64,000 bases of DNA from Cytospora piceicola (GCA_023375675.1 JALQBC010000006.1:620001-684000), one strand, 5' to 3'. Positions 27,393 to 37,500 are shown, counted from the first letter of the stretch. Notes: generated from the sequence alone by a model not told the origin. Program-made: numbers and translations.

Positions 27393-28880
27393 CAGGGCGC
27401 CGGGATTACAATTACTAGTACGGTCCACGCACCCACACTTCTAAACGATATTAAATAATTAGCCTATCTTTTATCCCACAAGAAGCTATATCTTCCTTCT
27501 ATTATTTACTATAGCGGTATACATTCTAACGAGATAAAGCTAACACTTTATTAGTATAAACCTTAACCTTAACAGTACTAGCCAGATCTAACGATGCCAC
27601 CTCTATTTACTAAGCTTATTTAACTACCCTCAGGGACTATTATAACGTACTTTAAACCTTAGGTCCTTAAGGATCGAAACCTTTGTCGGACCTTTTTTAA
27701 ACGTATTAAGGCGAAAGACCTTTCTCGAGACGATAAAATTCGAATTAGATCTTTACGAGAAACGGTTAAATAAACCTATTAATAAATCGCTTCCGAAATA
27801 ACCTATATACCTAACTAGGTTTAAAAGGCTTACTTTAAGCCTTTAACTCCTAAAAAGAAGAAGACATATTATAACTATTTCCTTATTAATAAGGTTATTT
27901 GTAAAGCTATTCGACAGTTTCTCGAGGTCGATAATACTTATAAAAAGATCCCTTAGGCCGACCTCCGCTTTATCGTCCTTAATCTAGCCCGCTTTAATTA
28001 AGATGCTATTAATATAATAATAAAAGAGATAGGATATACGAGAAGATAAAGATATACGGTTCTTAAATATATACCTAGTATATATATAAAAAGAAAGAAT
28101 TATTATCTTTAGCTTCTCGAAACGTTCGGCGACAATCCTATTTAATAGTTAAATAACCTACCTATCGTTTTCTTTAACGAGATACTCGGCCGTAACTCGT
28201 TTTATAGTCTTTAGTTTCTTACGATTTATTAAACCGAAGATCCCGAGACTTACAATATCGCACGACGTTAGAAGGGCGAGAAGTGGATGTTCTAAGGCTG
28301 CTTTTATAGCGAGATTAAAAGTCTATCGTACGTATAGCCTTAAAAGACTAAAGTTAATGCCGAGCTATACGTTAAACGTATATATCCCTTAATCGACAAC
28401 GTAATAAAGGTTCTTCCGGATACTTATTTTATATAAGATAATACTCTAGCCTACCGGGCTTACGTAACTTAAAAAGCCTTTTAAGCCTAGTTTATTAAGG
28501 TTATTAACTAACCCTTTTATAGCCCTAACCTTAATCTTATCGAGAATATCTAGTCTTAGATAAAGAATTAGATTAATTATAACTATAATATTTAAGGCCT
28601 TAAAGGTGACGATTTAAAAGAGGCTATTAAAGCCGCTTAAAATACCGTGCCTATAGACTTTCTAAGGGCTATATATATAAGTATAGTTCGAAAGGCTAAA
28701 ATATATATTAACAGAGACGGAGGGCCGATTGATTATTGAAAATCTAAGGTTAATATATATCGAGTTTGTAGCTACTTTAATTTATTAGTAATCCTTACTA
28801 AAAATAAAGTAACGGTGATCTTGCCAGATGGAGGAAATAGAGCCGTTCCACCGTAGCCTCCTTGTAATCCCGGCGCCCTG
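27393..28880 (+). mobile_element. RIP-degraded Tc1/mariner transposon (copy 2, different family)
   Basis: The perfect terminal inverted repeat cagggcgccgggattacaa occurs at 27393-27411 and inverted at 28862-28880. It is flanked by TA (27391-27392 and 28881-28882), giving a 1,488-bp element with TA target duplication. The GC-rich termini contrast with the extremely AT-rich interior. Reading the plus strand through stops gives a helix-turn-helix-like region near 27850-28000. Further on come DNTLAYRAYV near 28440 and, in the same frame, YSPNLNLIENI followed by a stop in place of Trp near 28520-28555. These are DDE-transposase blocks of the Tc1/mariner superfamily. Its termini and sequence differ from the 16.1-kb copy, so it is a separate family. 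Confidence 0.9.
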
Positions 28881-29316
28881 TACACACCTAGGTAGTACTA
28901 CTGCTATTCCTACTCGAGTAAGCCATACTTTCTCCACATCCACACTTCTCGACCCACTCCATTCAATCACCGGTTGAATCGAAATGACAGGAGAGCGCCT
29001 CTCGAAGCCATTGCGGCGGCATGCCGGTTGTTCGGCTTATTCCAAGGTCACAAGACAAGGCTCATGGGAAACCCATTTTCTTTCGTGGATATTTCCCTTC
29101 CCGCGTGCCGGCATTGCCAGTTCCTTGTAGCATCGTCACTTCGAGGAGTATGGAATGTAGGAAGGTAAGTATGTATGGGGCCGAGATGATTAAATCCAGA
29201 TGCTCTTGACCTCAGGGTGTCAGTCCATCTGATGGATTATCACCCTGTTGGAACTGCTGCTACTCGGTGTTGTGCCAGCCATCTAGCCACCCAGCCATAC
29301 AAGGAACGCGGTCACG
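28881..29316. promoter_or_regulatory. Upstream region of pectin methylesterase gene
   Basis: About 430 bp of normal GC between the right end of the transposon and the start codon. It must hold the promoter of the esterase gene, so the transposon insertion sits very near it. No specific sites were recognised. Confidence 0.4.
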
Positions 29317-30697
29317 ATGATGTTCGGCTCACCAACTGCCCTCATGGGGACTGTTCTCTCTGTGATAAGCTTCACTGGTGCAGTCCTCGCAAATCATACT
29401 GCCACTCCCTATCCTGCAGCGACCTTCGCCCAGTGTCAGAAGAAGACATACAATCCTCTTGAGGGCTGCCCTGAGGGTACCGTATATGTCAGTGCCAATG
29501 ACACAAGAGCAGACTTCACTAGGATTCAAGATGCGATCATCTCCATTGGAAACGACACCGAGCCGCACTACATACTGATTGGTGCGGGATCCTACTATGA
29601 GCGTAAGAATCCCTCGAGGACATTGCCTTCATGTTCCACTGGTGCCCGCTGACAAAAAGCCACAGAGCTCAACGTGACCCGCTCCGGACCATTATATCTG
29701 CTGGGCCAGTCCAACCTTCCCTCCCAGAAGAGGACATATGCTGGAGATGTTAGCTATAACAAAACTGCGCAGAACGATGTCCAGGTCTGGTTCGACGACG
29801 CGAACATTGGCAACAACCTGTATAGTGACAATGCCTACACGGGCGTCTTAACCATCGGGCCAACTCTTAACGCCACCTTGACCGGGTCGGGCCCGACAGG
29901 TTTCGCCGTGCCAGAAGGGACACCATTTGGTTCTCGGGACTTTAGGGCGTACAACATTGACTTCAGGAACGAATTCGCGCCCTACTCGGACGGGCCGGCT
30001 CATGCTCTGGGAGTGTCGAGGGCAAATTCTGGCTTCTATAGTTGTGGCTTTTACAGTTGGCAGGATACTGTGAGTTTGTTTACTTTCTACTTCTCTGGAG
30101 ACTTTATCCTCAAATCGCTGATATTGCATCCAGATATACGTCGGAAAACTAGGCAATGCATACTTCTACGATACAGTAGTTGCAGGACAGACCGATTTTC
30201 TCTACGGCTTCGGCACCCTATACATCACAAAGTCCACGCTTTCCCTCCGACACTGTGGCGGCGGTGTTACAGCCTGGAAGGGCACGAATACCACCTTCGA
30301 GAACAAGTACGGTGTGTATGTCGACTCCTCGCAGCTCATCGCGAATAACTACTCCGCCGCCACCAAGATCGTCGGGACGTGTGCTCTAGGCCGGCCCTGG
30401 AACGCCCAACAGAGGTCCATCTTCATGGACAGCTACTTCGACGCGAGTATCCTGCCGGCGGGATACATCGACTGGAGCACCACAGACCCGAGAGTTAACA
30501 ACTACACCTTCATGGCTACGTGGAACGACTACGGGCCTGGCTGGAATGTCACGGCGGAGGAGGCGGGCAATGTCACGCTTGTGCTTGATGATGAGGAGGT
30601 GGAGCCGTACAGGTGGCCCGTGGATGTGTTCTTGACGAGCACTGGGGAGCCGAACAATACGTGGTGGGTTGATCAGAGCGTATTGGTTCCTTTCTGA
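29317..30697 (+). CDS. Pectin methylesterase, secreted (CE8 family)
   Basis: Three exons: 29317-29602, 29666-30069 and 30134-30697, giving 417 residues. Donors are GTAAGA and GTGAGT and all joins are in frame. A hydrophobic signal peptide covers about residues 1-25. Family motifs in order: GAGSYYE (the GxYxE block), SWQDT with catalytic Gln/Asp at about residue 228, GQTDFLYG with the second catalytic Asp near 246, and LGRPWN near 315. These are the four hallmark blocks of carbohydrate esterase family 8. The enzyme de-esterifies homogalacturonan in plant cell walls, producing methanol and acidic pectin for pectinases. Several N-glycosylation sites fit an extracellular protein. It is intact, with an N-terminal extension of ~45 residues before the catalytic beta-helix. 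Confidence 0.95.
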
Positions 30698-30856
30698 TCT
30701 CTGTGGACATGCAAGTACTCTAACATCAAGAACAAATGGAGAAATCTCTCTTTAAAGCCCTTCGACTGTCTCCGTGTGGGCCTTTGGTGTTCCCTCCTTT
30801 AGAGTCAGGTTATTCTCCCCGTCGAAACCCTTCCGTCCCGGGAGGTCGTTCGAGGT

Positions 30857-33800
30857 CTAACTGATGCGGGAACGCTTAGGCCCGCCTTGTTTTCCCTTAG
30901 GCGACTCGTTGTCCTGGCCATCATCATACTGCTGAAATGTCCTGACAACCCCCTTTCCCTTTCCCTTGGGGTCCTTTGCCTCCTGCGTCCCTTGGTCCTT
31001 TGCCTCCTGCGACCCTTGGTCCTCTATGCGCAGCGAAGTGGGCAGTCGAGGTTGCTCGTTATCGACACTGGAACCACTGTCCTCAAGAGCCTTCGCTTTA
31101 TCCCCATTGAGACCAATGGAATCTTCGGCCGAGGAAGTGTTATCAACAAGGCCTGTGGCTCCTTGGCCACCCAGGCGACGTCGAGCATCATCGCGGCTGA
31201 TATTAATTGCAATATTCATCGCGACGTCCTCATCCAAGTTACCAACGAATTCTTGCCACAGGTCCGAATCACGCTGCTCACCGGACCCCGCAGACTTCGC
31301 GCGGCGGGAGCTAGGCCCAGCTACAGCCTCGCCGCCGCCTCGTGCGCGGGCAAACGCACTCTTGCGGCTGAGATGGGGGAGGTTCGGGATAAGCGGGTTG
31401 CCACACCTCTCGACAGGCTCTGCAAACGTCACGCGGCGGGAGCTAGGCCCAGCCACAGCCTCGTCGCCGCCTCGTGCGCGGGCAAATGCGCTCTCGCGGC
31501 TGAGACGGGGGAGATTCGGCATAGGCGGGTTGCTGCGTCTCTCGCCGGGCTCTGCAAGCGTTACGCGACGAGAGCTAGGCCCAGCCACAGCCTCGTCCCC
31601 GCCAGCGCCGGCGCCTCGGGCCCGGGCAAACGCGCTCTCGCGGCTGAGACGCGGGAAAGTCTGCATGAACGGGTTGCTGTGAGGCGCGGACGGGCGGCGC
31701 GCCCGGGGGAGGGCAGGACTGCTGCTGTCCTGCGGGGCTGAGGGCCTGGCCTCGCCGGCCTGTGCCTCCTCAGCGTCCTCAGCGTCCTCAGCGTCCTCAG
31801 CCTCGGCCCCGCAGTCCTCGACGACGACGGGCAGGTGCCGGGAGGAGCCGAGGCGTGTGGACTCGCCCGTGCTGGAGATATTCTCGGCGCTGGACCTGCG
31901 CCTGTTGGCAGGGGTGGGGTGTCCTGGGTTCTGAGGTCTGGGGTGGTCCCAGTTCGCTTGCATGGCTGTCCCGAGGTCGTCTTCGATGCTGAGGGATCTG
32001 GGATCCCTGAGATGCAGGGCGGGGGGTCTTTGTAATGCTGTGCTGGAGTGGGACTGGGACTGGAACTCCATCATGCTCTCGCGTATTGCCGCCGCTGTGG
32101 CCTCCTTTTCGTCGTAAGTGCCCATGAATTCCCGATAATTGCTGTCCTCGTACTTCAGCCATTTGGCATGCTTATGATCACCATCGTCATCATTATCTTC
32201 ATCACCATCATCGTCATCATCATCGTCGTCGCCGAGGTCGATGATAGAACTAGGCTCCGGCAGGCGCTGAACACCGTCCACTTCCTCCAGGTGCTTGCGG
32301 ATCTGCTTCATTATGGCCTTGACGACGACAGGCGGGAACGCGTTCCCGATTTGCTTCTTGATGTAATTCGAGCGGAACCTGAAATCACTGGGGAACCCCT
32401 GCAGCGCGGCGAACTCGGCCAGGGTGAGGTCCCGGCTGCCGGACCAGTGGTAGCACTGGCCCCCGGACGTGGTGATGGTCCGCTCGAGCGGCCTGGTGCC
32501 GTCCCAGGGCGGGCGGTCGACGGCCCGGGCCTCCTGGACGCCGTGCAGGTTCACCCCCGGGACGAGGGGGCCGCAGGCCTGCACGGCCGACACCAGCGGC
32601 TTCTGCTGCTGGCCGCCGCCGCCGACCGCGGGCGCCCTGCTGTGCGTGGGCCGGGGCCAGTCGGGGAGCGGCTCGCCCGGGGCGGCGCCGACCATGAAGA
32701 GCCGCTTGCGCGTCTGGGGGAGGCCGAACTCGACGAGGTGGAGGACCTTCCACTTGACCGAGAAGCCGTGGCGGGTGAAGCCCTGGATGAAGGCGTTGAG
32801 GTGAAACGAGTGCCGGTCCTGGGAGAGGCCGAAGGTCTGCTCGACTGTGAAGAGGCGGGGGCGGAAGATGAGGATGATAGGCTCGCAAGAGAAGAGGGTC
32901 GTTATGTTAGCTATGTCGTTCTTGCCGGCGCAGGTGTGTGCTGGCGAGTAAAACTGGCATGGGGGAGACATGTGCACGAAGTCGACCGGCTCTGGGGGGT
33001 CGACCGTCAGGTCTGTGTTGTTGTTATTCTCCTGGATAAACTCGTGGACATCTTTCTCGTGAAGATCTGTGTCGGGGAAATTCTCACGGTATGTCTCGCA
33101 GCAGCGTGACCAGTGGTCACACGCGGTCAGGACCTTGAAGCCGGCCATCTCGGCGCCTTTGGAGAAACCGCCGGCGCCGCAGAAGAAATCAACAACCGAG
33201 AATTTCTGTCCAGGGAGTATCTTCGTCGTCGGCCCGGCTTCTGAGATGGGCTCAGCCTTGGCATTTTCTCTCCTCGGGAGGTAGGAACCACCGGGCACCT
33301 TCTCGTGATTTCTTCTCCACTTTGTGAGGCGGTCGTGGTCCGAGGCGCGGTGTCGATCTTTCACCACGTCGGCCTCGCCGTAGTGCCTCAGCTCTTCCCC
33401 GTCAACAGCACGACCACGGCGACGGTATCTGGCATCAGGGTACTTCCTGGTCATGACCCAGCGGCACGTCAGCGGGGCCTTGGCCTCCCTGTCTGCCCTG
33501 GTCTGGTAGCTGACGGGGTCGAACCGGCATTCGGGAAACAGCTTGTTGGTCTTGTGAAGAATGCGGACCGCCTTTATGGCACCTAGGGGAACCTCGAAGA
33601 GCGCCTGGATGTCGATGCTGCGGTCGTCGTTTGTGTCAATCTCGAGGAGCGCACACACTTCGTTCTTGCGAGGATCAATACGCCCGTCCAGGTTCCTCGT
33701 CCTCGCGTAGGGAAACCCCCGGACAAAGTCTTGACCCTTGTCGTTCGCGTTCTTTTGATAATAGATCTGGGCAACCTCCAAGAACTCCGCCTGGTATCGA

Positions 33801-34273
33801 CCGACCTCAATGGGCTCCTTCAGCTCCACGAATTGCATGGTCTTGAACTCGAGTTCGGGGGTAGAGGCATATGTGGCAAGGTAGTGTGTCCCGCAACGGC
33901 ATGGGTTTCGAATCCGCTTCTTCCAGTGTTTGCAGTGGCCGGTGCCGACGGAGACCTTCGCGCGCTCGGGTTCGGGCTCGGGTTCGGGCTCGGGCTCGGG
34001 GTCGTCTTCGGTGAGGTCGATTGCCTCGATGGCTTCGTTTTCCTTGTCATAGTTGGCTTCCTCCTCCGCCCAAGGGTCCTCCGACAAGTCCTCGTCGTCT
34101 TCTTCGACCTTGATCGGTGGCGCTGGGAGCGCATCACACTGACGGACGCGGTCGAGGAGGTCTTGAGCCTGCGCGCCGACTTCAGACTGGGGAACGTCTA
34201 TGTCGTCCTCGATGATGATGGGCTGCGCGTGCGAGCCCTCGGACGCACCCTCGAGAAGGTTGGCTTCAGGCAT
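30857..34273 (-). CDS. rid: RID-type DNA cytosine-5 methyltransferase (RIP-defective homologue)
   Basis: A single exon encodes 1138 residues. The N-terminal ~130 residues are acidic. A BAH-like region (~140-270) precedes the methyltransferase core: motif I VVDFFCGAGGFSKG near residue 360, motif IV SPPCQFYSPAHT near 440, and motif VI TVEQTFGL near 477. Motif VIII QTRKRLFMVG and motif X YIKKQIGNAFPP (near 645) follow. In motif VI the usual ENV is EQT, the mark of the fungal Masc1/RID class needed for repeat-induced point mutation and MIP. The long C-terminal tail (~490 residues, low-complexity) exceeds the ~845-residue Neurospora RID and holds three ~43-residue repeats. Upstream on this strand a branch-like CTGAC and acceptor tttccag (34346) suggest a 5'-UTR intron; 34273 is then the first ATG. 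Tail-to-tail with the esterase gene, 159 bp apart. Confidence 0.9.
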   Translation of the reverse strand: MPEANLLEGASEGSHAQPIIIEDDIDVPQSEVGAQAQDLLDRVRQCDALPAPPIKVEEDDEDLSEDPWAEEEANYDKENEAIEAIDLTEDDPEPEPEPEPEPERAKVSVGTGHCKHWKKRIRNPCRCGTHYLATYASTPELEFKTMQFVELKEPIEVGRYQAEFLEVAQIYYQKNANDKGQDFVRGFPYARTRNLDGRIDPRKNEVCALLEIDTNDDRSIDIQALFEVPLGAIKAVRILHKTNKLFPECRFDPVSYQTRADREAKAPLTCRWVMTRKYPDARYRRRGRAVDGEELRHYGEADVVKDRHRASDHDRLTKWRRNHEKVPGGSYLPRRENAKAEPISEAGPTTKILPGQKFSVVDFFCGAGGFSKGAEMAGFKVLTACDHWSRCCETYRENFPDTDLHEKDVHEFIQENNNNTDLTVDPPEPVDFVHMSPPCQFYSPAHTCAGKNDIANITTLFSCEPIILIFRPRLFTVEQTFGLSQDRHSFHLNAFIQGFTRHGFSVKWKVLHLVEFGLPQTRKRLFMVGAAPGEPLPDWPRPTHSRAPAVGGGGQQQKPLVSAVQACGPLVPGVNLHGVQEARAVDRPPWDGTRPLERTITTSGGQCYHWSGSRDLTLAEFAALQGFPSDFRFRSNYIKKQIGNAFPPVVVKAIMKQIRKHLEEVDGVQRLPEPSSIIDLGDDDDDDDDGDEDNDDDGDHKHAKWLKYEDSNYREFMGTYDEKEATAAAIRESMMEFQSQSHSSTALQRPPALHLRDPRSLSIEDDLGTAMQANWDHPRPQNPGHPTPANRRRSSAENISSTGESTRLGSSRHLPVVVEDCGAEAEDAEDAEDAEEAQAGEARPSAPQDSSSPALPRARRPSAPHSNPFMQTFPRLSRESAFARARGAGAGGDEAVAGPSSRRVTLAEPGERRSNPPMPNLPRLSRESAFARARGGDEAVAGPSSRRVTFAEPVERCGNPLIPNLPHLSRKSAFARARGGGEAVAGPSSRRAKSAGSGEQRDSDLWQEFVGNLDEDVAMNIAINISRDDARRRLGGQGATGLVDNTSSAEDSIGLNGDKAKALEDSGSSVDNEQPRLPTSLRIEDQGSQEAKDQGTQEAKDPKGKGKGVVRTFQQYDDGQDNESPKGKQGGPKRSRIS
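31290..31680 (-). repeat. Three ~130-145-bp in-frame repeats in RID C-terminal tail
   Basis: Three consecutive copies encode SAFARARG followed by EAVAGPSSRR blocks, each preceded by PRLSRES or PHLSRKS. They differ by point changes and small indels. They lie outside the catalytic core in a predicted disordered region. Confidence 0.85.
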
Positions 34274-34387
34274 ACTGTGTGGATCGAACTCGAGCGGCTC
34301 CTGATGAGGAAACGGTTGGAAGGGTTGGGAAATTCGGGTGCCTGGAAAGAAGCTGTGTCAGTAGTCTCCCATATCAGATTAGACCGC

Positions 34388-35190
34388 GAATTCCGGAAGA
34401 GGTGGTTCTGACAATGTAACTCACATGCAAGCGGTTATGGTTCCTTAGGCAGTTTCTTGCAGAATCAGAGGGCGATCTCCGGGAGAGGCGACTCTAACTC
34501 ACAAGCAAGTGCAGGCGATTATGGGTTTATTGTGTAGTTTTTTAGAACCAGAGGGCGAATTCCGAATTCCAGGACAAACGACTTCAAGCTTCAAGCGGTT
34601 TCCTATAGAATCAGAAGGCGACATCAGCGGCCTGATTTCCGGGACAGGCGACTTTGACGATGTCACTCTCAGGTTCTGAGAAGAAGCTATGATGGTGGTT
34701 TCCTGTAAGATCAAGCAGCAAACTCCGGGACAGGTGATTTTGACGATGTCACCCACAAGCAGATGCAAGTGATTAAGTATCCTCTTAGACAAGTTTAGGC
34801 CGTGACTAGGACACACGATTGTCGCCTGAAACTCAGACTTATAAGCAAGTGCAGGTGATTCAAGGTCTTTCAGGCATTGTTCTATCTAAGATTAGGCCGC
34901 AAATACCGGGAGAGGTAATATTAATAATATCGCCTCAAGCTTATACTTACAAGATGCTGCAGATGATTAGGCCACAAGGTTGGATAAGAGCTTTATAGCG
35001 GTGATGTATTTGCGTAGTAGTTTCAAGGGTAGACGTAGGCTTTTTTATATGCACCACTGTCTTCCTGGAGACAAACAGAAGAATCAATAAAAAGCTTTCA
35101 ACCCTTGTAAATGGACGATGCAGTTCATTTCGAAGCGGACATTAGTTCCGGAGAGGCGCTTTATAATAGTTTCACCTGCGATGGTATTCC
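34388..35190. repeat. Diverged ~86-bp tandem repeat array upstream of rid
   Basis: The motif CCGGGA(G/C)AGGCGA or a clear variant recurs near 34393, 34479, 34571, 34639, 34725, 34807, 34906 and 35143. Most copies are 68-99 bp apart. Between them recur ACTCACAAGCAAGTGCAGG-like segments and CAGAATCAGAGGGCGA-like segments. Copies are imperfect, so the array is old. It starts ~115 bp upstream of the rid start codon. On the rid strand some units include a GTGAGTTA splice-donor-like motif. Confidence 0.8.
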
Positions 35191-35269
35191 ACAAAGCTTC
35201 AAGGCAGGAGTCTCTGTTGCAAATGAAACAATGCTGAAAGCTGTAGTCTTTCTTTATCCAAAAGATAAT

Positions 35270-35660
35270 GCTTAAGTCTGGATAGCGTACTGGCAGAGCA
35301 AGTCGCCCTGTAACGATGCTTAAACGATGCTTAGACAGTGCTGATAGAGAAACTTACCTCGTGATGATGCTTAAATAACGTACTGGCAGAGAACTCGTCT
35401 CGTAAAAATAATCTTACAGATATGGACTAGATAGATGGAGGCAGAATGTGACAATGCTTAGATAGCGTACTGGCAGAGAGACACGCCTTGTGATAAACTG
35501 GCAGAGAAACTTTGTCTCGTGGCGTTGATCTTACATATATGGACTAGATAGATGAAGGTGAATTATAACGACAGCGTACTGACAGAAAAACTCGCCTTGT
35601 GACGATGCTCTCACAGACATGGACTGGACAGATAAAGGCGAACTGCCCCAGAAGGTCCCT
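35270..35660. repeat. Second diverged tandem repeat array
   Basis: The motif GCGTACTGGCAGAGAAAC, followed by CGCCTTGTGACGATGCTTA or variants, recurs near 35286, 35335, 35378, 35468, 35495 and 35575. A companion segment, ACAGATATGGACTAGATAGA, appears three times (near 35425, 35540 and 35613). The spacing is irregular (30-100 bp). The unit is unrelated to the first array. Confidence 0.8.
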
Positions 35661-35675
35661 AAAGCAGAGTATTGA

Positions 35676-36155
35676 ATACCTTCCTTCCCAGGAAAAACCC
35701 GCCTTAATGCTACACAGCTTAGTTGGTTACAGGAGTGTAATGCATTTCCTCGTGCCTATATCTCGAGTGCGAAGAGAAAGCTGTCAATTGCAATAGTCTT
35801 CCCGCAAGACTGCAGAGCTGAGGGCCCTGAAAACCTCAAGATCAACATTGAAGGTAGGCCCATTAGCAAGAGGGAATGGTACTCTCTTGACGGACAGTTG
35901 GTGATGCCCTCACGTCCAAGCCACATAAGCCAGCATATCCCTCAGCCCGGAGAGAACCACAGACGCAGGACATGGAACCATGACCATCTCATGTATATGG
36001 CTTATCATGAGCCATGGGAAGCAGTCAATCTCCTTATACCAATCAACAAGAGCTGGTCCTTGGGCAAAGTTGTGAACAAGAGATGTAATGCTGAAAGACT
36101 GGATATTACCACAGTAAAGCTGGCCACTTCGACAAAGGGACCTACCAGTATATGA
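35676..36155 (+). other. Orphan 159-codon open frame, possible exon or decayed gene
   Basis: A stop-free plus-strand frame runs from 35676 to the stop at 36153-36155 in moderate-GC DNA, where such length is less expected than in the GC-rich exons. The conceptual peptide is well mixed in composition (for example FPQDCRAEGPENL, SKREWYSLDGQLV and NKSWSLGKVVNKRC). It lacks an ATG near its start and has a possible acceptor (cttcccag) at about 35691. I recognise no family. It could be one exon of an unrecognised gene, a pseudogene fragment, or chance. Confidence 0.25.
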
Positions 36156-37215
36156 ATGACATGGAATCCTGTGCGAGAAACACAGACCACGCCTTGTATA
36201 AGACGGGAAGATGAATATTGATCTTGTCTATTTTCAGCTTCTGAAGTGGCTACCAGATCTCTCAGTCTCGTCATGATCCTCACCAATATTGTGCCGTCCC
36301 ACTCTTCAGTCGTCCCATTTGTGGCGTCCCGTCCCATATCGTGGCGTCTCTTATAAATAGTGTGACTTCCCTTTTTGGGAGAGAACTAGCCTCTGATTGG
36401 CCGGAATGCTCAACCCACATAAAAACAGTTGAACCCTAACCCATAGAGTAATTGACTAGCTTCTAAATGGCAGAAACGGGAAAAAAAGGGGGGAGGGTTG
36501 CCCCACCCGCCCAGGCACACCCCCGGCTAGGGTCAGAGTAGCCTCACGACGTCATCAGGCAGGATGTCCGTGCCCAATAAGGGAATGGTCGAGACCGTAT
36601 TCAGGTTCTCTCATCCCGGTTTGTTTCACCCCAATAACTCATTTCAGTATGAGAGAAGGAGGATCACCCTCAGCACTTACAGTAGCGTGCCAGGTAGCGT
36701 GCCATGAGAAACGGATCCCGTCACTTAGTCTGACGGCGCTTTGACGTAGTTGAGACCCGTGCGGGCCTGCAAGGCAAGGAGGGAGGAGAAGGAGGAGGAA
36801 GAGAAAAAAAAAAGCCTGGCCAGATTGGTGAACCTTGAAATGAAATGAGAAAAAAGTTCCAGGGGGGGGGGGGCAAAAGCTTCTGGCCACACATGACGTC
36901 AATTCTACCGGCGACGTTGCCTGGGCGCTTATGACGGATCGCGATGCGGAGGAGGAAAAGAAATCAAATTCTTGGATGGCGGGTAGGGGCGAGGGGGGGT
37001 GGTAGGGGGGGACTCTTGGATAGATATATTATAGGGAACACCACCACCTCGAGGGGCCGTGTTCCAGACACCTGTAGTTCATCAACACACCAACGCTTTC
37101 CTTCCTACCTACCTGCAAACAAACCTACATACCAAACCAAAACCAAGCAACCAAACCTCAAAAACGTCACCTATCAACCTTTCACCCCCTTAACAAACCA
37201 CACAACACCGCAAAA

Positions 37216-37500
37216 ATGGGCGCAGTTATGTCATGCTTCCAGGGCATTGGTGATTGCATCATGACAGTCATCAACGCCATCGCCGGAGTCATCATGAGCA
37301 TCATCAACGGCATTGTCTCCGTGCTCGCAGCCATCGTTAGGTTCCTGACCTGTAAGTTCTACCACACACCTCCCACTACTGTCCATTGGACACACACAGA
37401 GAAAGAACGAAGAACGCTGACCATACTTCCCACAATCCCAGGCGGCTACTGCGGACGTCACTCTCGCGGCACTCGCACCACAAGGACAAGTCATGTCTAA
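37216..37500 (+). CDS. 64-residue hydrophobic protein with N-myristoylation-like start
   Basis: Two exons (37216-37351 and 37442-37500). The intron has donor GTAAGT and acceptor CCAG and splits a Cys codon. The product starts MGAVMSCF: Gly2 and Cys7 fit an N-myristoyl/palmitoyl anchor. It continues with repeated Ile/Val/Met-rich amphipathic or membrane-spanning turns (INAIAGVIMSIINGIVSVL). It ends in a short basic tail, CGYCGRHSRGTRTTRTSHV. I recall similar tiny proteins as widespread in filamentous ascomycetes, but with no assigned function. An A/C-rich leader precedes the ATG, which has the good context caaaaATGg. Probably membrane-associated. Confidence 0.85.
   Translation: MGAVMSCFQGIGDCIMTVINAIAGVIMSIINGIVSVLAAIVRFLTCKFYHTPPTTVHWTHTEKERRTLTILPTIPGGYCGRHSRGTRTTRTSHV

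Larger units (their letters stand above)
34274..37215. other. Intergenic region with repeat arrays and orphan open frame
   Basis: About 2.9 kb between divergent genes (RID minus, small protein plus). It contains two diverged tandem-repeat arrays and a 159-codon open frame, listed separately. It also has a TATAAATA-like site at 36352-36359, homopolymer runs (A near 36806-36815, G near 36861-36872) and the promoter of the 64-residue protein. Confidence 0.6.

Noticed and set aside
30887..33109. Long plus-strand ORFs (284, 238 and 353 codons) over the rid gene
   Set aside because: They are antisense shadows of the methyltransferase frame. The catalytic motifs are all on the minus strand.
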